Shown here: one piece after another, positions 9,701 to 18,086 of the stretch
Layout of the letters: each line of letters begins with the position of its first letter
Numbering within the stretch: the stretch's first letter is position 1
Source: Lachnospiraceae bacterium
Lineage (GTDB): Bacteria > Bacillota > Clostridia > Lachnospirales > Lachnospiraceae
Direction of reading: 5' to 3'
NCBI GenBank assembly: GCA_024698865.1
Contig: JAILQS010000123.1
Coordinates: forward strand, 1 to 40,121
Length of the DNA: 40,121 bases
The notes under the pieces: generated by a model
What the model saw: only the letters and a program-made list of their open reading frames with translations
The model's database searches: none
Told to the model about the DNA's origin: nothing
Made by a program: the position numbers and the translations under genes

Positions 9701-11209
9701 ATTTCACCAATTCTTAATAAACCGGTATTTGATGGAAATACTATGGAAGTACATGACTTCCCGGTAAGATTCAGCTTTGATGATGGTACACCGGATCCAT
9801 CTTCTGATGGTAATAACAATGCAGTAGCACTTTGCGGAAGTGTAAGTATCGATGTTCCATCTACCAAACAGCTTCGTGAATTCAAGTTATACTTTGGTGT
9901 ATGGAATAATACAAATGAAGTAACAATTACAGATGATACCGGAAATGAAGTAACCAAATTTGATTTCTCTGCAACTAATCCGGCAAACGTTAAGTGTCTT
10001 ACCGTACGTTTCCGTTCTGACAGAAAATCAACACTTCATGTAAATTACAAGTGTCGTCAGACAACCAATACAAATGGAAATGTTTCACTTGGAGGATACA
10101 CACTCTCCAATGTAGAACAGAGCCCGTTAGATGCTCAAATTACAATGAACGATGTTCCGGAAAACGTAAATCTTTCTGAGGGAACAACAGATTGGAAAGC
10201 ATTCTCTACTTATGGAGTAAAGAGTGTTGTTGCAAAGAAAGATATTGAAGACAGCGCAATCGGAAATGTTAGTGCTGTTTCCGGATCACTTTCCAGAGGA
10301 GAAGATTACAAAACAGCATTCTCATGGACCGATGGCGATGAAGAATTGAAAGAGTCAGATGTTCATTCGTTCGCATTCTCCGGTGATGGAACAAAGATTT
10401 CGTTCAATGTTAAGAAGGGAACGAACGATATTGATTTGTATACCTGCGCTTGGCGTTCAAAAACTGCCATCCAGGTAGAAGACAGCAAAGGCAGAGTTGT
10501 TGGAAACACTGTATTAGAGAGCAAAGATAACGGCTCCGTATACGGAAAAGTTAATATCAAAGTAAACGCAACAGAAGATGAGAAGATTACAGTAACTTTG
10601 AATCCTGCAGCAGCTTATGATGGCTTCAGAGGTAACTGTGGTATTGCAGCTGCTACACTGAAGTACTCTGCACCGGTTGAAAAACCGACAGATGGAGACA
10701 AACCGGTAGTACCTGGAAGTATTGTATTAAACAATGGAAAGAGCATTACTGTAACGGAAGGAAAGGCTGTAGCAGTTCCGGTTAAATTAAATAACCTTAC
10801 CGGTGCGGTGGCATATGCATCTTCAGACAATAAAGTAGCAACCTTTGCAAATGGTAAAGTTACAGCCAAAGGTGTTGGTACTGCAAAACTTACCGCAAGC
10901 GTTGCAGGAAAGAGCGCAACTATTGCAGTAACTGTTTTACCAAAAGCAGTTGCAAAATGGTCTGTATCCAAGAAAGGTAAGAAAGTAACCGTTAAGATTA
11001 CAAAACCAAACAAAACCTACCAGACTATGATTCAGTACAGAAAGAAAGGTGCAAAATCCTTCAAGAAACTTACACTTACAAACGCTAAATCATATGCTAA
11101 GAAATTGAAAAAAGGCAATTATGAATTCCGTGTTGCTTCTTATGTAAAGAAATCAGGTAAGGTATATCAGAGTGCGTTCTCGAAAGTGAAAAAGATTAAA
11201 ATTAAATAA
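6716..11209 (+). CDS. Secreted GH31-family-like glycoside hydrolase with repeated accessory modules, Big_2-like domain and C-terminal basic beta domain
   Basis: TTG start after GGGGAG RBS; N-terminal signal peptide; GH31-like core NLVVDTDWRVNG, DTWWFDRNW, FSIQWTGDT, YVSSDISGHIGY, RWSEYAALSPFIRYHG; Ig-like ITVTEGKAVAVPVKLNNLTGAVAYASSDNKVATFANGKVTAKGVGTAKLTASVAGKSATIAVTV. Confidence 0.88.
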   Translation: MFKKIVAKILVGVMTFATMLTPLSTYGVVAPIVGAAKTDGYKVIIGDVRVETLSDTLARIEVKGPKGFEDRASYHVVNREFDFVTPEVKTENGVTTVKTPSYSVIVPENAKSLTGIKIVDKSGQIIWNYTSLPAGNQYLPDPGDTQNAWAIADTPRIIPAKWGYAPMPEGTTENADINGWDDDNQAPDMYIFLPKKNYKTLMKDYITLTGPAEMIPLKTFGLWHSRYENYTQARAQELIDVYREDLDYPLDNLVVDTDWRVNGSDGYNIDTKQWPDMQGFFDYAHNKHIAITFNDHPEPEKDGSGNKLHALSQKDLLYRNENLKRLMNMGMDTWWFDRNWHTCITPPFKGINKESFGMYIYQDITRQTYGEDRRPLIMGNIDGIDNGAFNRPSDMASHRFSIQWTGDTLMERLDQEIENVGRAGVKMALPYVSSDISGHIGYVGDKLWTRWSEYAALSPFIRYHGSDDHNANDHSPFMRGAEAQKVAKEFIEMRYRLLPMYYSLSHENYETGLPLLRRLDINYPQYQEAQDNSQWLLGNEILFAPAAESDENFTDSTRSVFIPDGKWIDVWNGDEYVGPKTITYTTPLEQAPIFVRAGSITPLAQNMKYIGEKDWSNMALDVYPSTKLEGKNTLYEDDEISCKYKKGEFRTTELSTSFDKTKGETVIKIGKANGDFAGSDKFTKRNWKVRVHMPEGWGNITAATVNGANVLNDITYYEKDADSTPFAIVGGAMDSKLAEITINEKALSEASEIRIKFATPQDEVVPEVSGSPVSTQADVDVVTTDVNLTEEGTTDWARFTVENEAIKKETKKGGAGLVGDIVAGGSVTEDKAAVKYSFTDGTAKATDAGSVNVPSIKRKTMEFDVSVGSVAKEIKIYLGSNRSAGRLTVTDGISFSKQYEISGETETVNKVVNVVASAETTGKLHFTYERTGGFGGIYVAAIAVGEAAPNELVPVDFVATLDGIPDAVNLSDKKYIDWMHFGLGNNNAKINRKAGISPILNKPVFDGNTMEVHDFPVRFSFDDGTPDPSSDGNNNAVALCGSVSIDVPSTKQLREFKLYFGVWNNTNEVTITDDTGNEVTKFDFSATNPANVKCLTVRFRSDRKSTLHVNYKCRQTTNTNGNVSLGGYTLSNVEQSPLDAQITMNDVPENVNLSEGTTDWKAFSTYGVKSVVAKKDIEDSAIGNVSAVSGSLSRGEDYKTAFSWTDGDEELKESDVHSFAFSGDGTKISFNVKKGTNDIDLYTCAWRSKTAIQVEDSKGRVVGNTVLESKDNGSVYGKVNIKVNATEDEKITVTLNPAAAYDGFRGNCGIAAATLKYSAPVEKPTDGDKPVVPGSIVLNNGKSITVTEGKAVAVPVKLNNLTGAVAYASSDNKVATFANGKVTAKGVGTAKLTASVAGKSATIAVTVLPKAVAKWSVSKKGKKVTVKITKPNKTYQTMIQYRKKGAKSFKKLTLTNAKSYAKKLKKGNYEFRVASYVKKSGKVYQSAFSKVKKIKIK

Positions 11210-11227
11210 TTTTGATTAGAACTCTGG

Positions 11228-11263
11228 CAGGGGGTGTTGCTACAAATGCAGCACCCTCTGTTT
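11228..11263. terminator. 13-bp hairpin between the GH31 gene and the convergent small ORF (probable terminator, weak T tract)
   Basis: CAGGGGGTGTTGC-tacaaat-GCAGCACCCTCTG with two G-U pairs, followed by TTTAAT. Confidence 0.6.
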
Positions 11264-11270
11264 AATGACA

Positions 11271-11411
11271 TTAGCAGTCTAAGAACAGTCGGATACTCAG
11301 AATGTATAATAGAAGGATGCTAAGGATAGCAAGAAGACCGTTACTGTAAAACAGCATAATGGTCATTCCAACTGCAATCCAAAACAAAATAAAGCCAATC
11401 ATTTTCTTCAT
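11271..11411 (-). CDS. Small membrane protein (46 aa; 51 aa if ATG at 11426 is used), absent from ORF track
   Basis: Reverse-strand translation (M)KKMIGFILFWIAVGMTIMLFYSNGLLAILSILLLYILSIRLFLDC-stop; GGGGA SD-like sequence before ATG 11411. Confidence 0.6.
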   Translation of the reverse strand: MKKMIGFILFWIAVGMTIMLFYSNGLLAILSILLLYILSIRLFLDC

Positions 11412-11505
11412 TTTTTTGTTCCCCATCAGCAAAAAAAGGAATACTAATACAATATACTCTTTTCGAATAAAATAAATTATGGTTTCTTTTTTATCTAAAA
11501 AAGGG

Positions 11506-11511
11506 TATAAT
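11506..11511 (+). promoter_or_regulatory. Candidate -10 (TATAAT) upstream of asp23-like gene
   Basis: Perfect -10 hexamer; no good -35 seen. Confidence 0.4.
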
Positions 11512-11553
11512 ACCTTAGTACAATAAAAAATGAGATTAAAAGGAGGAATAAGC

Positions 11554-11916
11554 GTGAAAGGTCATATGAGTACTGAAAACGGAGAAATCATTCTTGAAAA
11601 CGAAGTTTTAAAGCAGTATGCCGGTTCTGCAGCGGTAGAGTGTGCCGGTGTTGTTGGTATGGCATCTGTGAATGTAAAAGATGGTTTAGGTAAACTCTTA
11701 ATGCGTGATAAATTAAGTCACGGAGTGAATGTTTTAGTTGAGAATAATGTATTAACAATTGATCTTCATATTATTGTTGCATATGGTGTGTCTATTGCAA
11801 CGGTTGCGCAGAACCTTGTGGATAATGTAAAATATAAAATCGAAAATTATACAGGAATGAAGGTTCGCAAAGTCAACGTGCTTGTGGAAGGTGTCAGAGT
11901 CGTTGACGAAGAGTGA
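11554..11916 (+). CDS. Asp23/Gls24 family envelope stress response protein
   Basis: ENEVLKQYAGSAAVECAGVVGMASVNVKDGLGKLL...VLTIDLHIIVAYGVSIATVAQNLVDNVKYKIENYTGMKVRKVNVLVEGVRV; GTG 11554 after AGGAGG. Confidence 0.92.
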   Translation: MKGHMSTENGEIILENEVLKQYAGSAAVECAGVVGMASVNVKDGLGKLLMRDKLSHGVNVLVENNVLTIDLHIIVAYGVSIATVAQNLVDNVKYKIENYTGMKVRKVNVLVEGVRVVDEE

Positions 11917-11952
11917 GTTTAACTCGCATTGAATTTAAGGAGGAACATACAA

Positions 11953-13641
11953 GTGGTTATTAATACGATTGATGGGAAATTACTTCAAAAGATGTTTATC
12001 GCGGGAGCGCAAAACATTGAGGCACAGAAAGAATATATCAATGAATTGAATGTATTTCCCGTACCGGATGGAGATACCGGAACAAATATGTCGCTGACAA
12101 TCATGTCCGCAGCGAATGAAGTAAGCAGTGTGGTTGACCCTACTTTAGAGAATTTGTCGAAAGCAATTTCCAGCGGCTCTTTAAGAGGAGCAAGAGGTAA
12201 CTCAGGAGTAATTTTATCACAGTTGTTTCGAGGATTTACAAAAGAAATCAGAAACGCAGAGGTTATTGACGTAGACCTTATGGTTGCAGCATTTGACCAT
12301 GCTGTTCGTACTGCATACAAAGCAGTTATGAAACCGAAGGAGGGAACCATTTTAACGGTTGCCAAAAGCGGTGCAACAAAGGCAAAAGAATTAAAAGGTA
12401 CAACAGATGACCTGGTTTACTTTGGTGAACAAGTGTTAAAACATATGCAGGAGACTCTGGAAAAGACACCTGAGATGCTTCCGGTTTTAAAGGAAGCAGG
12501 TGTTGTCGATTCCGGTGGAGAAGGACTTATGACAGTTCTTCGTGGTGCTTATGATGTAATGCTTGGTAAAGAAATTGACTTTACACCAATGGCAAAACCT
12601 ACTGTTAATAAAGACAATCTTACAGTAGACAGCTCAGAAATCTCTACTGCAGATATCAAATTCGGATATTGTACCGAGTTTATTATTAACCTCGAAAAAC
12701 CATATACAGAAGAGACAGAAGCAGATTTCAAAGCCTTCTTAGAATCAATCGGTGACTCTATTGTAGTAGTTTCTGATGATGATATGGTAAAAGTACACGT
12801 GCATACGAATCAGCCGGGTGAGGCATTTACAAGGGCATTGACGTATGGTTCACTTTCCCGTATGAAAGTAGATAATATGCGAGAAGAGCATAATGAAAGA
12901 TTGATACAGAACGCTTCTAAGATTGCAAAAGAACAGGAAGCACAAAAAGCAAAGGAAGAAAGCAAACCTTCCGAGCCGCCAAAGGAGCATGGATTTATCA
13001 GTGTTTCTGTAGGAGATGGTATCAAAGAAATCTTTGAAGGTTTGAATGTGGATTACCTGATTGAAGGCGGTCAGACAATGAATCCAAGTACAGAAGATGT
13101 TTTGAATGCAATCGATAAGGTAAATGCAAAAGAAATCTACATTTTCCCGAATAATAAGAACATCATTCTTGCCGCACAACAGGCAAAGAGTCTGGTAGAA
13201 GACAAAGAGATTGTTGTAGTTCCATCTAAGACAATTCCACAAGGAATTGCGGCAATCATTAACTTTATGCCGGATCGTAGCGCTGAGGAAAACTTGGAAT
13301 GCATGATCGAAGAAATGAAAAATGTCAAATCCGGTGAAGTAACTTATGCAGTCAGAGATACTTCGATCGATGGCAAAGAAATAAAGAGCGGCAATATCAT
13401 GGGTATTAACGATGATGGTATTCAGGCAGTCGGAGAGGAAGTAGAAGCAACGACATTAGAACTTCTTGACAGCATGATTAGTGAGGACTCAGAACTGATT
13501 AGTGTTTATTATGGTGAAGATGTGTCTGAGGAGACCGCAACCGGTCTTGGACAGTTAATAGAAGAAAAATATCCGGATGTAGAAGTGGAATTATATAGCG
13601 GCGGTCAGCCAATATATTACTACTTATTATCTGTAGAATAA
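11953..13641 (+). CDS. DAK2/DegV-fold YloV-like protein (fatty acid kinase FakA-like)
   Basis: NELNVFPVPDGDTGTNMSLT, SLRGARGNSGVILSQLFRGF, VDSGGEGLM; paired with Asp23; GTG 11953 after AAGGAGG. Confidence 0.9.
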   Translation: MVINTIDGKLLQKMFIAGAQNIEAQKEYINELNVFPVPDGDTGTNMSLTIMSAANEVSSVVDPTLENLSKAISSGSLRGARGNSGVILSQLFRGFTKEIRNAEVIDVDLMVAAFDHAVRTAYKAVMKPKEGTILTVAKSGATKAKELKGTTDDLVYFGEQVLKHMQETLEKTPEMLPVLKEAGVVDSGGEGLMTVLRGAYDVMLGKEIDFTPMAKPTVNKDNLTVDSSEISTADIKFGYCTEFIINLEKPYTEETEADFKAFLESIGDSIVVVSDDDMVKVHVHTNQPGEAFTRALTYGSLSRMKVDNMREEHNERLIQNASKIAKEQEAQKAKEESKPSEPPKEHGFISVSVGDGIKEIFEGLNVDYLIEGGQTMNPSTEDVLNAIDKVNAKEIYIFPNNKNIILAAQQAKSLVEDKEIVVVPSKTIPQGIAAIINFMPDRSAEENLECMIEEMKNVKSGEVTYAVRDTSIDGKEIKSGNIMGINDDGIQAVGEEVEATTLELLDSMISEDSELISVYYGEDVSEETATGLGQLIEEKYPDVEVELYSGGQPIYYYLLSVE

Positions 13642-13653
13642 TAGTCTGGAAAG

Positions 13654-13688
13654 AACAGGGATTATCGGGTTGACCGGTAGTCCCTGTT
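13654..13688 (+). other. 15-bp perfect hairpin (with G-U pairs) in the fakA-like/recG intergenic region
   Basis: AACAGGGATTATCGG-gttga-CCGGTAGTCCCTGTT; no U tract follows. Confidence 0.75.
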
Positions 13689-13749
13689 GTAATAAAGGCA
13701 AAAATGGCGATGAGCCATCCGTGAAGAAACCGTCGGAAAGGGGAACAAT

Positions 13750-15789
13750 ATGGAACGAACAGCTTCCGTAAGTACTATCAAAGGTGTCGGAGAAAAAACA
13801 CAGAAACTGTTTGGAAAATTGAATATATTTACACTGGAAGATGTCCTGGAGCACTATCCAAGAAATTACGAGGTATACGAAGCTATCAAGCCAATCCGGG
13901 CAATCGAAGAAGGGGAAGTGGCTGCCGTTTATGTGCAACCGGTTGCAACGCTGGAGGTAAAACGCAGGAAGGGTCTGACACTCACCACGGGAAGAATCAG
14001 AGATAAATCCGGCGATTTGTATGTCATATGGTTTAATATGCCCTATATTAAAAAACAGATACGTCCGGGTACAACCTACATTCTTCGAGGAAGAGTTACA
14101 AGGCAAAAGCAGGGAATGACAATGGAACAACCGCAGATTATCAGTCGCGAGGATTTTGAAAAAAGAAAGCATGTGATGCAACCGGTTTATCCGTTGACGA
14201 CAGGTCTTACGAATAATGCAGTATCCAAAGCGGTTGCGTTTGCACTTAAGAATGTAGAATTTAGCGAAGATTATCTGCCGCTTGAAATACGCAGAGCATA
14301 TGACTTGATTTCGTATAAGGAAGCATTGTTTGAGATACATTTTCCAAAGAGTAAAGACAGCATGATCCGGGCAAGAAGAAGAATTGTCTTTGATGAGTTC
14401 TTCCTCTTCATTCTGGCAATGAAAAAAATCAAAGAAACGAAAAAGCAGAAAAATAATTTTTGTGAAATCACAGAGTTTGCGCATTGTAAAAAATTTATGG
14501 AACAGCTGCCGTATCAACTCACCAACGCCCAGAAAAAGGTATGGGAAGAAGTGAAAGCAGATATTTCCGGAGACTACGTTATGAATCGTCTGATTCAGGG
14601 AGATGTTGGTTCCGGTAAGACGGTAATTGCGCAATTGGCACTTCTGGCGACGGCAGAAAGCGGCTATCAGGGAGCAATCATGGTACCGACAGAGGTACTT
14701 GCCAGACAGCACTTTGAAAGTTTTCAAAAGAGTTTTGCACCATACGGAGTGGAGGTTGCGTTACTTACCGGTTCTATGAAAGCAAGCGAAAAGAAACTTG
14801 TATATCAAAAACTCAAATCGCATGAGATTGATATCGTTGTAGGAACGCACGCTCTGATTCAGGAAGCAGTCGAGTTTGACAGGCTTGCACTGGTCGTAAC
14901 GGATGAACAGCATCGATTCGGTGTCAAACAAAGAGAATCCCTGATTAAGAAAGGATATGAACCGCATACGCTTGTAATGAGTGCAACCCCAATTCCAAGA
15001 ACGCTTGCAATTATTCTGTATGGAGATCTGGATTTGTCAGTCATTGATGAATTGCCGGGGGAACGCTTGCCAATCAAAAACTGTGTGGTGAACAATAATT
15101 ATCGTCAGACGGCGTATCGTTTTATCGAGAAGGAAGTTTCCAAAGGAAATCAGGTGTATGTTATCTGCCCGATGGTAGAAGAAAGTGAGAATCTTGAAGC
15201 AGAAAATGTCATTGATTATACAGAAAAATTAAAAATGGAACTTGCGCCATACATACGGGTAGAGTATCTGCATGGAAAGATGAAGAATGCACAAAAAAAT
15301 GATATTATGGAACGATTTAGCGCAGGAGAGATTCATGTACTCGTATCGACTACAGTAATTGAAGTAGGAATCAATGTGCCAAACGCAACCGTTATGATGG
15401 TAGAAAATGCAGAGCGATTTGGACTTGCCCAGCTGCACCAGTTACGTGGTCGTGTAGGACGAGGTAATAAACAGTCATATTGTATCTTTATGAGCAATCA
15501 GACAAACAAGGAGACGATGGAGCGACTTGAGACATTGAATAAGTCAAACGATGGCTTCTTTATTGCCAATGAAGATTTAAGACTTCGTGGGCCGGGAGAT
15601 TTGTTCGGCATCCGGCAAAGCGGTATGTTTGAGTTTAAATTGGCCGACGTATTCAATGATGCTGCGATACTAAAGGATGCCAATGAATGTGCTAAGGAAT
15701 TTGAGGATTCCGGAGTACGTTTAATGTTGAAAAAGTATCAGCATCTGCGACGCAAGATAGAAGTGTATGGAGAGGGATTGTATTTATAA
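13750..15789 (+). CDS. recG: ATP-dependent DNA helicase RecG
   Basis: RLIQGDVGSGKTVIAQLALLA, VTDEQHRFGVKQRE, SATPIPRTLAI, VSTTVIEVGINVPNATVMMVENAERFGLAQLHQLRGRVGRG. Confidence 0.97.
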   Translation: MERTASVSTIKGVGEKTQKLFGKLNIFTLEDVLEHYPRNYEVYEAIKPIRAIEEGEVAAVYVQPVATLEVKRRKGLTLTTGRIRDKSGDLYVIWFNMPYIKKQIRPGTTYILRGRVTRQKQGMTMEQPQIISREDFEKRKHVMQPVYPLTTGLTNNAVSKAVAFALKNVEFSEDYLPLEIRRAYDLISYKEALFEIHFPKSKDSMIRARRRIVFDEFFLFILAMKKIKETKKQKNNFCEITEFAHCKKFMEQLPYQLTNAQKKVWEEVKADISGDYVMNRLIQGDVGSGKTVIAQLALLATAESGYQGAIMVPTEVLARQHFESFQKSFAPYGVEVALLTGSMKASEKKLVYQKLKSHEIDIVVGTHALIQEAVEFDRLALVVTDEQHRFGVKQRESLIKKGYEPHTLVMSATPIPRTLAIILYGDLDLSVIDELPGERLPIKNCVVNNNYRQTAYRFIEKEVSKGNQVYVICPMVEESENLEAENVIDYTEKLKMELAPYIRVEYLHGKMKNAQKNDIMERFSAGEIHVLVSTTVIEVGINVPNATVMMVENAERFGLAQLHQLRGRVGRGNKQSYCIFMSNQTNKETMERLETLNKSNDGFFIANEDLRLRGPGDLFGIRQSGMFEFKLADVFNDAAILKDANECAKEFEDSGVRLMLKKYQHLRRKIEVYGEGLYL

Positions 15790-15861
15790 GAATTACCGGA
15801 GTGGCGAAAAGACGAAAAATTGGTTCTTCCTACCTTATTTTGTATGTTTTATAGACGGATG

Positions 15862-15890
15862 TTGCATATTTTGTGGTTTTTGTTTATAAT
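15862..15890 (+). promoter_or_regulatory. SigA-type promoter TTGCAT-N17-TATAAT upstream of AAA ATPase
   Basis: TTGCAT 15862-15867, TATAAT 15885-15890. Confidence 0.75.
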
Positions 15891-15919
15891 CAGTAGAAGA
15901 GGTGAAAGGGGGACGAATC

Positions 15920-17494
15920 GTGAGCGAATCTGCATACTCCAACAAGGAATTAATTGAGAAGGCAAAGGTGCAGTACAATACGTTACAGACATTTTGCAAG
16001 CAATTGGACGTAGAAGGTTACTGGGAACAGCCGCGTTCTATTTTACATAAGTCCGTACAGGAAGTTCTGGAAATGTATGTGCAGGCAGTGCTTGTGAATT
16101 TGGCGGTTTACAGCGGACGTTTTCGTGCGGAAGAGAAACAATTTATCAGTGAACTGACAGATTCGAATTGCTTTGGAAATATCGACGAAGATGACGTTTC
16201 GGAAGATGTTATGCAGAGCATGAACAGTCTGGTAAAATCACCTCCGATATTGCTGCAGTTATGCGGAGTAAGGGACAGTGAAGAAGATTCTGATATGACG
16301 GAGAATTTCTTCGATACATTTCTCAATATAATGCTTTGTATGGCATATTTGAATAAGACGAAGAATATGCATGGTATTAAATTTATCGAGGAATATTATC
16401 AAAGGATTTCGGTATTTATCAATCAGGATATTGTGGATTCGAAGATTAATGCCCGTTATATTTTCAAAAAGTTAAGCTGTGAGTCTTTGGATGATTCCCA
16501 TAAAGTTGGCCCACATTTTGAGATGGTGGCAGCCAACGAAGCTGTAGAAACCGTGAAAGAATCGGCTACGGTTGTGGAAGATGAAGTGAAGAATCAGCAG
16601 ATTAAAGAAATAAAAGAAGAACTCGAAGAAATCAAGCAGCGTAAGCGGGAAGCAAAACTCGAGGAGTATCTGGAAGAACTCAATCAACTGGTCGGTTTGG
16701 AAGATGTAAAGAAAGAAATTCATTCGCTGATTAATCTGATTAAGGTTCGTAAGATGCGTGAGAGTTTTCAGATGCCTACGATGGATATGACCTATCATAT
16801 GGTATTTACCGGTGGACCGGGTACAGGTAAAACTACCGTAGCACGTTTGGTTTCTAAGATATACAAAGAACTTGGTATTTTGTCGGAAGGAACATTGGTG
16901 GAGACCGACAGAGCAGGGCTCGTTGCCGGTTATGTTGGACAGACGGCAATAAAAGTGAAAGAAGTTGTGGAAAAGGCGCTTGGTGGTGTTTTATTTATAG
17001 ACGAAGCTTATGCGCTTACCAATAGCAGTGTGCAAAATGATTTCGGAAGCGAGGCCATTGATACACTTGTGAAGATGATGGAGGACAATCGAGATAACCT
17101 GGTTGTCATCGTTGCCGGTTATAATAAAGAGATGAAAGAATTCTTAGAGTCCAACACCGGATTGGTTTCGAGATTTAATAAATTCATTGATTTTCCGGAT
17201 TATTCGATGGACGAATTGGTTCAGATTATGAATGCAATGGCAGACAAAGCCGGAGTGCAAATTGATGAAGAGGCAATTGAACATTTGCGAAAAGATATGG
17301 CCGAGATGACGCCGGAGCAGTTAAAAAGATTCGGTAATGCCAGAGGAATTCGTAATTCATTTGAAAAAATCATGGTAAATCAAGCCAATCGTCTGGTTTG
17401 CGAAGAAGATATTACGCAGGAAGTTCTTTCAAAGATATGCGAAGAAGATATCAATCAGGTTGTAAGAAGTGTTCTTGGTAATATCAGATCATAA
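15920..17494 (+). CDS. AAA+ ATPase, CbxX/CfqX (SpoVK-like) family, with about 220-aa N-terminal helical extension
   Basis: LNQLVGLEDVKKEIHSLINLIKVRKMRE, MVFTGGPGTGKTTVARLVSKIY, GYVGQTAIKVKEVVEKALGGVLFIDEAYAL; GTG start 15920 after GGGGG. Confidence 0.88.
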   Translation: MSESAYSNKELIEKAKVQYNTLQTFCKQLDVEGYWEQPRSILHKSVQEVLEMYVQAVLVNLAVYSGRFRAEEKQFISELTDSNCFGNIDEDDVSEDVMQSMNSLVKSPPILLQLCGVRDSEEDSDMTENFFDTFLNIMLCMAYLNKTKNMHGIKFIEEYYQRISVFINQDIVDSKINARYIFKKLSCESLDDSHKVGPHFEMVAANEAVETVKESATVVEDEVKNQQIKEIKEELEEIKQRKREAKLEEYLEELNQLVGLEDVKKEIHSLINLIKVRKMRESFQMPTMDMTYHMVFTGGPGTGKTTVARLVSKIYKELGILSEGTLVETDRAGLVAGYVGQTAIKVKEVVEKALGGVLFIDEAYALTNSSVQNDFGSEAIDTLVKMMEDNRDNLVVIVAGYNKEMKEFLESNTGLVSRFNKFIDFPDYSMDELVQIMNAMADKAGVQIDEEAIEHLRKDMAEMTPEQLKRFGNARGIRNSFEKIMVNQANRLVCEEDITQEVLSKICEEDINQVVRSVLGNIRS

Positions 17495-17508
17495 AAGGTG
17501 GGATATAA

Positions 17509-18069
17509 ATGAGAGTAATTGCGGGAGAAGCAAGAAGGATTCAATTAAAAACACCCGTAGGGAACCATACAAGACCAACCACAGACAGAATCAAAGAAAC
17601 ACTGTTTAATATCCTGTCACCACATTTGGCAGATGCGGTTTTTCTTGATTTATTCAGTGGCAGTGGTGGAATTGGAATTGAAGCAATCAGCCGTGGTGCA
17701 AAGAAGGCTGTATTTGTAGAAAACAATAAAGAGGCACTTTCCTGCATAAAGGATAATCTTTCGCGGACACATTTTACAGATAGAGCAAATGTGCTTTCGA
17801 TGGATTGTTTTGGTGCGCTTAAGGTGCTTGCAGGTAGAGATGACGTCTTTGATGTGATATTTATGGATCCGCCGTATGATTGCGGATATGAGAAAAAAGT
17901 ATTAGAATATCTGACGGCGGCAGAATTCATAACAGAAGATACATGGATAGTTTTTGAAGCTTCATTGCATACAGATATTGATTATCTTACAGATTTAGGA
18001 TATGATGTTATAAAGGTTAAGGAATATAAGACCAATAAGCATATTTTTGTGAAAAGAGAGAACAAATAA
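17509..18069 (+). CDS. rsmD: 16S rRNA (guanine(966)-N(2))-methyltransferase RsmD
   Basis: MRVIAGEARRIQLKTPVGNHTRPTTDRIKETLFNIL...FLDLFSGSGGIGIEAISRGA...IFMDPPYD. Confidence 0.95.
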   Translation: MRVIAGEARRIQLKTPVGNHTRPTTDRIKETLFNILSPHLADAVFLDLFSGSGGIGIEAISRGAKKAVFVENNKEALSCIKDNLSRTHFTDRANVLSMDCFGALKVLAGRDDVFDVIFMDPPYDCGYEKKVLEYLTAAEFITEDTWIVFEASLHTDIDYLTDLGYDVIKVKEYKTNKHIFVKRENK

Positions 18070-18086
18070 AGGAGCGAACTTAAAAT

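Noticed and set aside
8863-9957. Long antisense ORFs (8863-9339, 9526-9957, 10615-11013) in the GH31 gene
   Set aside because: Ser/Thr/Pro-rich shadow ORFs expected from codon bias on the coding strand; no start context.
13704-13732. Hammerhead-ribozyme-like text (GATGAG ... GAAAC) upstream of recG
   Set aside because: The essential CUGANGA core is not present (sequence is GGCGATGAG) and stems I-III cannot be drawn.
13627-14727. 366-aa minus-strand ORF opposite recG
   Set aside because: Completely antisense to recG, Phe/Cys/His-rich composition typical of a shadow frame.
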